Source: Nocardia brasiliensis IFM 10847
Lineage (GTDB): Bacteria > Actinomycetota > Actinomycetes > Mycobacteriales > Mycobacteriaceae
Assembly: GCF_000710915.1 (NCBI RefSeq)
Contig: NZ_BAUA01000100.1
Coordinates: 1 to 64,000, forward strand
Direction of reading: 5' to 3'
Length of the DNA: 64,000 nucleotides
The notes below the pieces were generated by a model. It searched no databases and was not told the origin of the DNA. It worked only from the letters and a program-made list of their open reading frames with translations. Positions 46,172 through 54,813 of this stretch are shown in pieces. The position numbers were made by a program, and so were the translations under genes. Numbering within the stretch: position 1 is the first letter of the stretch; each line of letters starts with the position of its first letter.

Positions 46172-46921
46172 TCAGCTCGCGGCGGCCAGCACGTGCCGCA
46201 CCGCTGCGATCTGCCGTGCCAGCGATTCCGGGTTCGCCCTCGACTGCCCCACGATCGCATCGATGTCGCGCAGGCCCGCACGCGCCAGCAGTCGCTTCTC
46301 GTTGACGACCCATTCCCCGCGCGCCGCGAGGATCGCGTGCGCCGTGGCCATCGCGGCGATGGCGATGGAGCCGGCGACCTCGGTGGCCTGGCCCCGGTGA
46401 ACGTAGGCGTCCGTGGCGTATCGAAGGGTCAGCTCGGCCCGGTTGCGCCAGATCGGCGGGGCAGCGGTACGCAATGCCGGTGGGTAGCCGGGCCGGGGGA
46501 GGGTGCCGTGCAGCACCTCGTTGACGGCGAGTTCGGCGACCAGCAGATAGCTCGGGATGCCCGCCAGATGGAACATCAGTGGCTCCCAATGGAATCGGCC
46601 CTGCTCGGCCTCGGCGAGTTCGTGTTCGACCACGTCCAGGTCGCGATAGTGCACGTCGACCTCACGACCCTCGATGGTGAACCAGCCGCCGCCGTTGAAG
46701 ACGCCGCCGCCCCAGCCGCCCAGCTCGGATACTTCACCGTCCCAACCGATTTCACGGAGTGCGGCAGGGTCGAACGTGCCTCGGTAATAGATGGCCAGAT
46801 CCCAGTCGCTCTCGGGCGTGTGGGTGCCCTGTGCGCGGGAGCCGCCGAGCGTCACCGCTCGGGTGCCGGGCAGGGCGGCCAGGCGCGCGGCGACGCGGGA
46901 AAGGAATTCTTGATCGGTCAT
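46172..46921 (-). CDS. Nucleotidyltransferase-fold protein
   Basis: The 249-residue protein has the NTP-transferase signature GGSRAQGTHTPESDWDLAIYY (GS motif then DxD), residues 27-46, followed by a helical C-terminal domain. Such proteins include aminoglycoside adenylyltransferases and toxin-antitoxin MNT-type enzymes. No HEPN partner is adjacent, and the substrate is unknown. ATG 46921 (MTDQEFLSRVAARL) is the start. Confidence 0.82.
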   Translation of the reverse strand: MTDQEFLSRVAARLAALPGTRAVTLGGSRAQGTHTPESDWDLAIYYRGTFDPAALREIGWDGEVSELGGWGGGVFNGGGWFTIEGREVDVHYRDLDVVEHELAEAEQGRFHWEPLMFHLAGIPSYLLVAELAVNEVLHGTLPRPGYPPALRTAAPPIWRNRAELTLRYATDAYVHRGQATEVAGSIAIAAMATAHAILAARGEWVVNEKRLLARAGLRDIDAIVGQSRANPESLARQIAAVRHVLAAAS

Positions 46922-47085
46922 GGATGTCCCTCGATCGGAGTGCCGGCTGCGGGCAGCGCCGTCCGCGCGCTGAATCCGACACGGCGGCAGCGCTGTCCGG
47001 GCGGTCGCACTCGGCATCACTCCATGGCATCGGAGGGTACCGAGCGGCAGGCTCGCGGTCGACCGTATTTCGCGCCGGTCCGAGT

Positions 47086-47100
47086 TTGCCAATATGGCAA
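47086..47100. promoter_or_regulatory. Palindrome upstream of the flavoprotein gene
   Basis: TTGCCAATATGGCAA has perfect 6-bp arms around ATA, between the divergent nucleotidyltransferase and flavoprotein genes, 57 bp before the GTG at 47157. It is a candidate operator. A longer frame from an ATG at 47094 would overlap it. Confidence 0.5.
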
Positions 47101-47156
47101 CAAAGGTTGCGCGTTCCGGGCGTTTGCTCGCATGGTGGTCGGCGGAGGTGGTCACG

Positions 47157-48188
47157 GTGACCGAACAGCTGCAAGACGGCTACGACGTGGTGGTGATCGG
47201 CGGCGGTGCCGCCGGGTTGAACGGCGCGCTGATGCTGGCGCGGGCCAGGCGGTCGGTGCTGGTGATCGACGCGGGTGACCCGCGCAACGCGCCGGCCGAA
47301 GGCGTGCACGGGTTGCTCGCGCGCGACGGGATGCCGCCCGGCGAACTGCTCGAGCTGGGCCGGGCGGAGGTGCGCGGCTACGGCGGCGCGGTGCTGGCGG
47401 GCGAGGTCGATGCGGTGACCGGCGCCGCCGACGGATTCATGGTGACGTCGACCGATGGCCGCACGTTCCGGGCCCGCCGACTGCTCGTGACGACCGGGCT
47501 GGTCGACGAGCTGCCCGAGATTCCCGGCCTGTCCGCGCGGTGGGGCCGCGACCTCGTGCACTGTCCGTACTGCCACGGCTGGGAGGTTCGGGACCAGGCT
47601 ATCGGCGTGCTGGCGAGCGGGCCGATGGCGGTGCACCAGGCGTTGCTGTTCCGGCAGTTGAGCAGCGATGTCGTGTTCTTCGCGCACACCACGGCGCCGC
47701 CGGTCGGCGAGGCCGCCGAACAGCTCGCGGCACGCGGAATCAACGTGGTGCCAGGCGAAGTGGCGGGACTGGTCGTCACCGACGACCGACTCACCGGTGT
47801 ACGCCTGAGCGACGGCACGGTGGTCGAGCGCGCCGTGCTGGCCGTGCAGCCGACGATGGTCGCGCGCGCCGGTTTCCTGGACGGGATCGGGCTGCGGGCG
47901 GTGGCGCATCCGTCCGGCCTCGGCGCGCATCTACCGGTCGACGCCGCCGGACGGACCGAGGTGGCCGGGGTCTGGGCCGCGGGCAATGTCACGGATCCGG
48001 CGGCGCAGGTCGGCACTGCCGCAGCGGCAGGAGCATTCGCCGCGGCGCAGCTCAATGCCGATCTGGTCGGCGCGGACACCCGCGCCGCGGTGGCGGCCTA
48101 CCGGCGATCGGTCGAGGATCCGTTCTCGGCGCGTAACGAAGCGCGCGTCGCAGAGCTGGTGACCGCCGAGCGCCGGCACGGACTGTGA
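47157..48188 (+). CDS. Thioredoxin-reductase-like FAD oxidoreductase
   Basis: The 343-residue protein has an FAD motif VVVIGGGAAGLNGAL near the start, the redox pair CPYCHG (C136, C139) and a C-terminal GVWAAGNVTDPAAQVGTAAAAG. The CPYC form is found in thioredoxin-reductase-like proteins that use small thiols or a disulfide substrate, including those of holomycin-type dithiol chemistry. GGAGG at 47144-47148 sits 8 nt from the GTG at 47157. The usual NADPH-binding motif GxGxxA is weak (GVLASGPMAVHQA), so it may lack an NADPH site. No thioredoxin gene is adjacent. Confidence 0.85.
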   Translation: MTEQLQDGYDVVVIGGGAAGLNGALMLARARRSVLVIDAGDPRNAPAEGVHGLLARDGMPPGELLELGRAEVRGYGGAVLAGEVDAVTGAADGFMVTSTDGRTFRARRLLVTTGLVDELPEIPGLSARWGRDLVHCPYCHGWEVRDQAIGVLASGPMAVHQALLFRQLSSDVVFFAHTTAPPVGEAAEQLAARGINVVPGEVAGLVVTDDRLTGVRLSDGTVVERAVLAVQPTMVARAGFLDGIGLRAVAHPSGLGAHLPVDAAGRTEVAGVWAAGNVTDPAAQVGTAAAAGAFAAAQLNADLVGADTRAAVAAYRRSVEDPFSARNEARVAELVTAERRHGL

Positions 48189-48204
48189 ACCCCTCGGAGG
48201 TCCG

Positions 48205-48405
48205 TCAGGCCTCGGGCAGCGGAATAAGCTCCAGATGCTCGGCGACCTTCGGTGTGGCGCAGGCACTTCGGCCGCTCAGCAGGTTCACCCCGCCCCCGTG
48301 CGCGACCAGGAATCTCCCGCATACGCAGCGCAGATAGCGCACCGCCCCATGCCGGGAGACGAGCATCGGCGACGGCCATGAGCAGGCGGGGCAGGCGGCG
48401 GACAT
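48205..48405 (-). CDS. Small zinc-ribbon-like protein, 66 residues
   Basis: The frame begins MSAACPACSWPSPMLVS and continues GAVRYLRCVCGRFLVAHGG, so it has a CxxC and a CxC pair and one more Cys near the end. Such spacing fits a zinc ribbon. No good ribbosome-binding site precedes the ATG at 48405. I do not recognise the family, and chance is possible. Confidence 0.5.
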   Translation of the reverse strand: MSAACPACSWPSPMLVSRHGAVRYLRCVCGRFLVAHGGGVNLLSGRSACATPKVAEHLELIPLPEA

Positions 48406-48488
48406 GGGTGCCAAGCCTGCGGAGTGATCGGATGTATTGCAATCTTCGCCGCGGCGTGGCGCGCGATCTTTCTGGAAATACCCGCGAT

Positions 48489-50603
48489 TCAGCCGATCGA
48501 AGTGGACTCCTGCACCCGTTCGACCGTGGCGGACACCCGGCGCGGCCGGCGCGACGGGTGCCACCAGTTGGCCGGGCCCATCAGTTTCACCAGCGCGGGC
48601 ACCAGCAGCATGCGCACCAGCGTGGCGTCGATCAGCAGTGCGACGATCATGCCCAGGCCGAGAAAGCGCATGGGCGTCAACGGCGAGAGCGTGAACGCGC
48701 CGGTGACGATGACCAGCAGGGTGGCCGCGGCGGTGATGACGCGGGCCGTCTTGAGCGTGCCGACGCGTACCGCGGTGGCGGTGTCGGCGCCCGCGGCGTG
48801 CGCTTCGACCATGCGGGACAGCAGGAATACCTCGTAGTCGGTGGACAGTCCGAACACGACGGCGATGATCAGCACGAGCATGCCGGCGGCCAGCGGACCG
48901 GGGCTGACGCCGAGCACGCCCGCGAGGTGTCCCTCGCCGAAGATCCAGGTGAGCACGCCGAAGGTGGCGGCGAGGCTGAGGAAAGCCATCGCGACGGCCT
49001 TGAGCGGCAACACGATCGAGCCGAACGCGGCCGCGAGCAGCAGGACCGTGGCGGCCACCATCACCAGGATCATCCACGGCATGGCGCGCACGATGGAGTG
49101 CACGCTGTCCAGGGTGGCGGCGGTGTCGCCGCCGAGGCGCAGCGCCGTGCCGTCCGGCGGGGTCAGCGCGCGCAGGTCTTCGACCGTGGCCGTTGCCCTT
49201 TCGCTGCGGTCGGTGGCGTCGAGGAAGAGGTGGAAGACCACGAAGTCGTCGGCGCGGCCGACCTGGAGCACCTGACCGACGCCCTCGACCCGGCCGAGCG
49301 CAGTGTGCGCCGCGTCCACCGCCGCCGACTGCGGTGGACCGTCGTACCCCTGCAGGACGGCGGTGACACCGCTGCTCGCGGCGGGGAACTCGGCGGTGAG
49401 TTCTTCGACGGTGCTACGCATCTCGTTGCCGACGGGCAGCGCGCGGTGGTCGATATCGCCGAGTTTCGCACCCGTCAGCGGCAGGGCAAGCAGTACCAGC
49501 ACGACGCCCACCACCACCGTGACCAGACCCGGCCTGCGCAGCACGGCGTCCACCACGCGACCCCAGAAGCGTTCGGTCCGATCCTTTTCGGCGGCCTTGC
49601 CGATGCGGTGGCCGAACAGCGCGAGCATGGCGGGCAGCACGGTCAGCGAAAGTCCCGCGGCCAGTGCGACCGCCGCGATCGCGCCGAAACCGAGCGAGCG
49701 CAGCACGGCCTGGGGAAAGACGAAAGTGCCCGCGAACGCACAGATCAGCAGCAGGGCAGAGAACGCGACGGTGCGACCGGCGGTGGCGCAGGTGCGTTCG
49801 ATCGCCGCCGTGAGTTCGCGCCCGTTCGCCCGTTCCTCACGGAATCTGGTCACCAGGAACAGCCCGTAGTCGATCGCCATGCCCAGGCCGAGCAGCGAGG
49901 CGATATTCACCGCGAAGGTGCTGACCTCGGTGAACTCGGTGAGCACCCGGATGGTGCCCATCGCGCCGAGCACGGCGAGTACGCCGACCGCCACCGGGAA
50001 CGAGGCCGCGACCACTCCGCCGAACACCAGCACCAGGATCAGCAGCGTCAGTGGCAGCGAAAGGGATTCGGCCCGCACCAGGTCGTGCTGGGACTGCTTG
50101 TTGATCTGCGTGGCCAGTGCGCTGTAGCCGGACAGCTTCGTGTCGATGCCTGGGACCTGCAGCGCCGCTTCGATATCCGGGTAGGCGGCGACCCGGCGGT
50201 TGTCGTCACCGGCCAGATACACCGCGGCCAGGGCCTGCCGGTTGTCGGCCGAGCGCAGGAACTGTTTGCGCGGCGGCACACTGTTCCAATAGGTTTCGAT
50301 CGGTCTTTGCAGCAGCGCAGGGTCGATCCGGGCGAGCGACCGCTGCACCGCGGGGCCGATATCGTCGAGCGTCTGCCCGGCCGGTGCGGTGTAGAGCGCG
50401 ACCGCGTCCGGGGTCTGCGGGCCGAAGTGCGCGCGCACCAGCCGGTCGACCGCGGCGGATTCGCTGTGCGGATCGGTGAATCCGGCGGCGCTCACCTTGT
50501 CGGCGGTGTTCATGCCGAGCAGCCCGAACAGCAGCATCGCCCCGACCACGACGGCGAGCACCGTGCGCGGCCGGGCGCTGACGAACCGTGCCCAGGCGGT
50601 CAT
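48489..50603 (-). CDS. MMPL-family transporter
   Basis: The 704-residue protein has the RND/MMPL layout of one helix, a large outer loop, and two groups of membrane helices, with repeated halves. Signature segments are SLLGLGMAIDYGLFLVTRFREE and VVFGLSTDYEVFLLSRMVEA, each holding the Asp-Tyr pair of the proton path. MmpL proteins export lipids in mycobacteria. Its ATG overlaps the stop of the acyltransferase at 50600 by 4 bases, so it ends the beta-lactone operon and should export its product. Another frame running over the acyltransferase gene is a shadow. Confidence 0.9.
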   Translation of the reverse strand: MTAWARFVSARPRTVLAVVVGAMLLFGLLGMNTADKVSAAGFTDPHSESAAVDRLVRAHFGPQTPDAVALYTAPAGQTLDDIGPAVQRSLARIDPALLQRPIETYWNSVPPRKQFLRSADNRQALAAVYLAGDDNRRVAAYPDIEAALQVPGIDTKLSGYSALATQINKQSQHDLVRAESLSLPLTLLILVLVFGGVVAASFPVAVGVLAVLGAMGTIRVLTEFTEVSTFAVNIASLLGLGMAIDYGLFLVTRFREERANGRELTAAIERTCATAGRTVAFSALLLICAFAGTFVFPQAVLRSLGFGAIAAVALAAGLSLTVLPAMLALFGHRIGKAAEKDRTERFWGRVVDAVLRRPGLVTVVVGVVLVLLALPLTGAKLGDIDHRALPVGNEMRSTVEELTAEFPAASSGVTAVLQGYDGPPQSAAVDAAHTALGRVEGVGQVLQVGRADDFVVFHLFLDATDRSERATATVEDLRALTPPDGTALRLGGDTAATLDSVHSIVRAMPWMILVMVAATVLLLAAAFGSIVLPLKAVAMAFLSLAATFGVLTWIFGEGHLAGVLGVSPGPLAAGMLVLIIAVVFGLSTDYEVFLLSRMVEAHAAGADTATAVRVGTLKTARVITAAATLLVIVTGAFTLSPLTPMRFLGLGMIVALLIDATLVRMLLVPALVKLMGPANWWHPSRRPRRVSATVERVQESTSIG

Positions 50604-51799
50604 CGGGCCGGCGAATCTTGCGGTGCGAGTTCGGCTTCCAGGGTGAGCGCGATCTTGTCGAGCAGCGCCTCCAGCCGCGCTTCGATACCCGCGCCGTTGC
50701 GCGCCGACACCATCAGCTCGATCCGCCCCCGCACCTCCACCATGCCGAACAGCAGCGGCATCGAACCGGTGTGCTGGGGCAGCACCCGCATCGTGGTCGG
50801 TGTCCAGCCGGGCACGGCCAGCTCGTCCAGATCGACCTTGCCCATATGGGACACCGTGGCCGAGACCATGTTCCGGTTGTGCCGGGCGCCGAGCCAATTG
50901 CTCGCCCGCAGCACCGCGCGGATGACGGCGGGCGGGAACTTCGACAGGCCACCGTTGTCGAGCTGGTTCAGCTCGCGCTTCTCCTGCAGGCCGGTGCGCA
51001 TCTGAGCGCTCACCGACTCCCAGCCCTCGCCGGGACGAACGTCGAGGAACAGCGGCAGCGCCAGATTGCCGGTGGAGCGCAGCGCGGGATCGTGACGGCG
51101 CAGGTCGACCGGAATCATGAAGCGGGACTTCCCCCCTGCCTCCGCGGCGAGGATCGCCGCGACCCGCGCGACGATGCCCTTGCCGGTGCCGTCGATCGTG
51201 CGGTGCCGCAGCAACCAGCGCACCGCGTCCGGATCCTGGCGACCGGTGCCGATGGCGGCCCGGTAGGTCGGCAGCACCAGCGTCTGCCTGCCCGGCGCGC
51301 CGACCTGCGCGACGAGTTCGGTATCCGCGATCGCGTCGGGGGCGCCGATCGGCTCGACGCCGCGCAGCGCGCGCAGCACGTCGTCGGCCCACATGCGCAT
51401 GCCCATGCCGTCCATCACGCCGTGGAAGACCCGGAAGACGATGGTCGTCTCGGCCCCGGTCAGCAACAGCACCTCGGTGGTCCGCTCGGGGGACGGTCCG
51501 ATCGGACTGTTGAGCACCGCGTCGTTCTCCAGCGCGGCGTAGTCGAGCGTCCAGTCCGGCACCACCCGGACCGCGGCCGCGACCCCGCTGTCCACCCAAT
51601 ACTTTCCGTCCCGTACCAGCCGGGCGCCGGGGTTCGCCGCCGAGGCCACGTCGACGGCGCGCTGCAGGGCAGCGGGATCGATCATCCCCTCGCCGTGCAC
51701 CGCGAGATGCATCAGGAACGGCGGCGTCACCTCGCGGGTGAAGAAGTACAGCCGCTCGGTGGGCGAGATCTTCCGGCGGAAGACGGTGTCGTTGGTCAT
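50600..51799 (-). CDS. PapA-like condensation-domain acyltransferase
   Basis: The 399-residue protein has the active-site motif HxxxDG in FRVFHGVMDGMGMR and the later structural motif VSATVSHMGKVDLDEL of condensation-fold acyltransferases such as mycobacterial PapA5. It is smaller than NRPS condensation domains and lacks a carrier domain. It overlaps the MMPL gene and follows the reductase by 31 bp, so it probably esterifies the lipid made by the operon or a related alcohol. Confidence 0.82.
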   Translation of the reverse strand: MTNDTVFRRKISPTERLYFFTREVTPPFLMHLAVHGEGMIDPAALQRAVDVASAANPGARLVRDGKYWVDSGVAAAVRVVPDWTLDYAALENDAVLNSPIGPSPERTTEVLLLTGAETTIVFRVFHGVMDGMGMRMWADDVLRALRGVEPIGAPDAIADTELVAQVGAPGRQTLVLPTYRAAIGTGRQDPDAVRWLLRHRTIDGTGKGIVARVAAILAAEAGGKSRFMIPVDLRRHDPALRSTGNLALPLFLDVRPGEGWESVSAQMRTGLQEKRELNQLDNGGLSKFPPAVIRAVLRASNWLGARHNRNMVSATVSHMGKVDLDELAVPGWTPTTMRVLPQHTGSMPLLFGMVEVRGRIELMVSARNGAGIEARLEALLDKIALTLEAELAPQDSPAR

Positions 51800-51830
51800 G
51801 AATGCCTCCGATCGCGGCCTGCGCCGAGGG

Positions 51831-52880
51831 TCAGCGCAGCGTACGGGTGAGTTCTACTGCCCCACCCTGTTTTTCGAGCCAGGCCAAGAAGCTGACGAGT
51901 CCGGTCTCACGGTCCACGACCGGTTGATAGCCGAAATCGCGTGCGGCGGCGCCGGTGTCGTAGGTCGCGCTGCGCGTCATCAGCGCGACGGCGTAGCGCG
52001 ACAGCGGGGGAGACCAGCGGGTCGCCACGGCCGGGATCCGCCAGATGGTCTCGATGACGCCGACCACCGCGTTGATCACCTTGGGGTTGGGCTTGCGGCT
52101 CGGCGGTTCATACCCCAGCCGAGTGGCCACCGCACCGAGAAACTCCCACACGTTGGTCTTTTCGGCGTCGGCGATGAAGTAGGCCTTGCCGCCCACCGTC
52201 GCCGGGCTCGCCGCCGCTTTGACGCACGCGTCGACGATGTTGTCGACGTGGCACAGCGAGGCGTACACGTTGCGCCCGAACGAGATATCGGGCAGCTTGC
52301 CGGTGCCGGTGCGACCGAGCAGCCGCACGATCGGGCCGGATCGGTCGCCCGCGCCCCAGATCGCCCGCGGTCGCAGTGCACAGGTCCGGAAACCCGTTGT
52401 GTCCGCCGCCAGTACGGCACGCTCGGCCGCGGCCTTGGTCTCGGAGTACAGGTTCAGGTAGCGCCGCGGGTACGGCACCGACTCGTCGATGTCGAGCTGG
52501 TCGCCGCCGTCGTAGTCCATCAGCGCGCTGGGGCTGGAGATGAACACGAAGCGCGACGCGCCACCGCGGCGCGCGGCATCCAGCAGCAACTCGGTGGCCC
52601 GGACGTTCTCCTGCCAGAACTGCTCGCGGGTGCCCCGCTCGTCGACCCTGGCCGCGCTGTGGAAGACGATGTCGACCCCGCTGGTGGCCTGCACCAGCGA
52701 CGCGGCATCGGTCAGATCGCCGTAGACCAGCTGGACCTTGTCCACATCCGGGCCGAGATCGGCCAGATTGCTGGTGCGCCGCACCAGAATCGACACATCG
52801 TGCGCGCCGTCGCGGACCAGCCTGCGCACCAGCGCGCCGCCGAGGAAACCGGACGCGCCGGTGACCAGTACTTTGCTCAT
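51831..52880 (-). CDS. nltD: OleD-type 2-alkyl-3-ketoalkanoate reductase (NltD-like)
   Basis: The 349-residue extended SDR begins MSKVLVTGASGFLGGALVRRL and has FIFISSPSAL-like Ser region (FVFISSPSALMDYDGG) and YSETKAAAE with the catalytic Tyr and Lys. In olefin and beta-lactone pathways OleD reduces the beta-ketoacid from OleA to a beta-hydroxyacid with NADPH. Its neighbours, an OleC-like synthetase and two OleA-like proteins, support that role. Its ATG overlaps the preceding small gene (ATGA). Confidence 0.82.
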   Translation of the reverse strand: MSKVLVTGASGFLGGALVRRLVRDGAHDVSILVRRTSNLADLGPDVDKVQLVYGDLTDAASLVQATSGVDIVFHSAARVDERGTREQFWQENVRATELLLDAARRGGASRFVFISSPSALMDYDGGDQLDIDESVPYPRRYLNLYSETKAAAERAVLAADTTGFRTCALRPRAIWGAGDRSGPIVRLLGRTGTGKLPDISFGRNVYASLCHVDNIVDACVKAAASPATVGGKAYFIADAEKTNVWEFLGAVATRLGYEPPSRKPNPKVINAVVGVIETIWRIPAVATRWSPPLSRYAVALMTRSATYDTGAAARDFGYQPVVDRETGLVSFLAWLEKQGGAVELTRTLR

Positions 52881-53143
52881 TGCGTTCGCCACCAAGTCAT
52901 TCCGAAGATCTGCGTCAGCACGGCCGTTTCGAGCGGGGAGCGGCCGGACCCCTCGGCCGCGCGCAGCGCGGGCCGGATCTGCGCCGCGTGCACCACGATG
53001 CTCAGGAACGCGTCGATCCACCACGCGGCCCGCAGCACCCGGTTCGCGGGCACCCGGTCCGTCGCGGCCGCGACGAGCCCACCCGCCAGGTAGACCCAGC
53101 CGAGCACCGGAATCGCCCGCAGTGCCGTCGTTTTCACGCTCAT
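52877..53143 (-). CDS. Small membrane protein in the beta-lactone operon
   Basis: The 88-residue protein starts MSVKTTALRAIPVLGWVYLAGG. It has two hydrophobic segments (AIPVLGWVYLAGGLVAAA, and AAWWIDAFLSIVVHAAQI) and ends in GMTWWRTQ. It overlaps both neighbours by ATGA, so it is translated with the synthetase and the reductase. I do not recognise a family. A scaffold or membrane anchor for the pathway enzymes is one guess, without direct evidence. Confidence 0.7.
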   Translation of the reverse strand: MSVKTTALRAIPVLGWVYLAGGLVAAATDRVPANRVLRAAWWIDAFLSIVVHAAQIRPALRAAEGSGRSPLETAVLTQIFGMTWWRTQ

Positions 53144-54813
53144 GCGCGCGCTCCCAACTGCTCGCCCGCCCACTGCGCGAGCTGCTCGCGCCCGATCTTG
53201 GCGTTGTGCCGGATGTCGACCGGGAAGCCGGGATGGATCAGGAAATCGGCGATCGGACGGCTGAGGTCGAACTCGGCTCCGCGTGCCCGCAGCGCCGCCC
53301 CGACCGCGGCGCCATCGGCATCGGGCTTCAGCTCGATGCACAGCACCGGCCGCTGCGCGCCGGGCGTGCCTACCCCGACCAGCGCCGTGCGCGCCACGCC
53401 CGCAACGGTATTGAAGATCTGTTCCACCTGAACCGTGAACATCGGCCCGTCGGCGGTGACCACCCGCTGACTCTTGCGCCCGCAGAACCAGATGCGGCCC
53501 GCGTCGTCGATCCACGCGAGATCGCCGGTGCGGTGCCAGATCCGGTCCCCGTCCACGATCTTGCCCTGCCGATTCGCCGCCTCCGGCCAGTAGTAGTGCG
53601 TGCTGACATTGGGCCCCGCGACGACGAGTTCGCCGATGCCGCGCGACTGCGCGAGGTCACCGGCCAGCTCCTCGGCCCGTGCCCAGGTCGGGATCGCGTC
53701 ATCGGTGATGGCGACGATCCTGGCGTCGATCCGGTCGGCGGGTCGTCCGATGCAGGTGCCCTCGCCACGGTGCGTCCGCTCGACCAGACCGTCGAACAGC
53801 TCGCGAGATTCGATGAGCGACATGGGCAGTGCCTCGGTCGACCCGTATCCGGCGAAGATCCGCACGTCCTCGGTCAGCGCCGCGCGCAGGCCCGCGATAC
53901 ACCAGTCCGGCACCGGCGCGCCACCGGAATAGATGCTGGCCAGCGTCTTCAGCTCGTTCGGCTGCTGCTCCAGATGGCGCAGCAGCGGAATCAGCAGCGC
54001 GGGCGAGGCGAACATCGTTCGCACGCCGAAGGTTTCGATGGCGTGCGCGACGTGGGCGGGATCGGTCGAGCCGACCTTGCTCGGGATCAGCGGCGGTAAC
54101 ACGCAGCGGGATCCGAGCAGCAGATCGAGAATGCCGACCAGCGGCAGGGTGATCAACGAGGTTTCCGGCGCGATCTCGCCGCGCGCGGTGTGCACCTGGT
54201 CGATCATCGACGCCAGATTGCCGTGGGTCAGCTCCACCGCTTTGGCGGGTCCGGTACTGCCCGTGGTGAATCCGATGACGAGCACGTCGCCGGGGTCGGC
54301 GGGCACCCGGTCCACCGCGGTGCCGCTGGGCGTGGTGCCCCACGCCGAGAGCTTCGCGCCCCGCCAGAACCACCGCCTGCCCACCGTCACCGTGGTGCGC
54401 ACCTTGGCGAAGCTGCGGCGGAACAGCACGCGCACGGCGTGTGCGGGCGGGATGCCGATGAACGCCTCCGCCTCGACTGCACGCAGGCAGTGCACCATCT
54501 TGCGCAAGCCCATACCCGGGTCGATCACCACCGGCACGGCGCCGATCTTCAACAGCGCGAACAGGATCGCGTACAACTCCGGGCTGGGCAGCACGAGCAC
54601 GATGGTGCGGGTGCCGGACCCGACGCCGGACGCGGTGAGCCGTTCGGCGATGGCCTCGGACCAGTCGTCGAGTTCGCGATAACTCACGTGGCGGTAGGTC
54701 GGCAGGCCCGTTGCATCCTTGCCGACCGGGTAGATGACGGCTTCTCGATCCGGTTCCGCGCGGGCGAACGCGCGGAACCGGTCGATGGCCTGCCAGTAGG
54801 TGGCCGAACTCAC
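53140..54813 (-). CDS. nltC: OleC-type beta-lactone synthetase (NltC-like)
   Basis: The 557-residue ANL-superfamily enzyme has the phosphate loop GFTTGSTGPAKAV, GYGSTEALP, HRTGDLAWID and the C-terminal lysine region RHNAKIGREQL. OleC enzymes adenylate a beta-hydroxyacid and close it to a cis beta-lactone. No OleB beta-lactone decarboxylase is nearby, so the lactone should persist as in nocardiolactone. It overlaps the small membrane gene and the thiolase-like gene at 54810. AMP-ligases of other kinds share these motifs; context favours OleC. Confidence 0.85.
   Translation of the reverse strand: MSSATYWQAIDRFRAFARAEPDREAVIYPVGKDATGLPTYRHVSYRELDDWSEAIAERLTASGVGSGTRTIVLVLPSPELYAILFALLKIGAVPVVIDPGMGLRKMVHCLRAVEAEAFIGIPPAHAVRVLFRRSFAKVRTTVTVGRRWFWRGAKLSAWGTTPSGTAVDRVPADPGDVLVIGFTTGSTGPAKAVELTHGNLASMIDQVHTARGEIAPETSLITLPLVGILDLLLGSRCVLPPLIPSKVGSTDPAHVAHAIETFGVRTMFASPALLIPLLRHLEQQPNELKTLASIYSGGAPVPDWCIAGLRAALTEDVRIFAGYGSTEALPMSLIESRELFDGLVERTHRGEGTCIGRPADRIDARIVAITDDAIPTWARAEELAGDLAQSRGIGELVVAGPNVSTHYYWPEAANRQGKIVDGDRIWHRTGDLAWIDDAGRIWFCGRKSQRVVTADGPMFTVQVEQIFNTVAGVARTALVGVGTPGAQRPVLCIELKPDADGAAVGAALRARGAEFDLSRPIADFLIHPGFPVDIRHNAKIGREQLAQWAGEQLGARA

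Noticed and set aside
48489-51599. One giant minus-strand protein joining the MMPL gene with upstream sequence
   Set aside because: The extra N-terminal part is read through the acyltransferase gene in another frame. MTAWARFVSARPR at 50603 is the real start.
53140-54813. Plain fatty-acid CoA ligase as function of the AMP-ligase
   Set aside because: The motifs alone would allow it, but the overlapping OleA- and OleD-like genes favour a beta-lactone synthetase.
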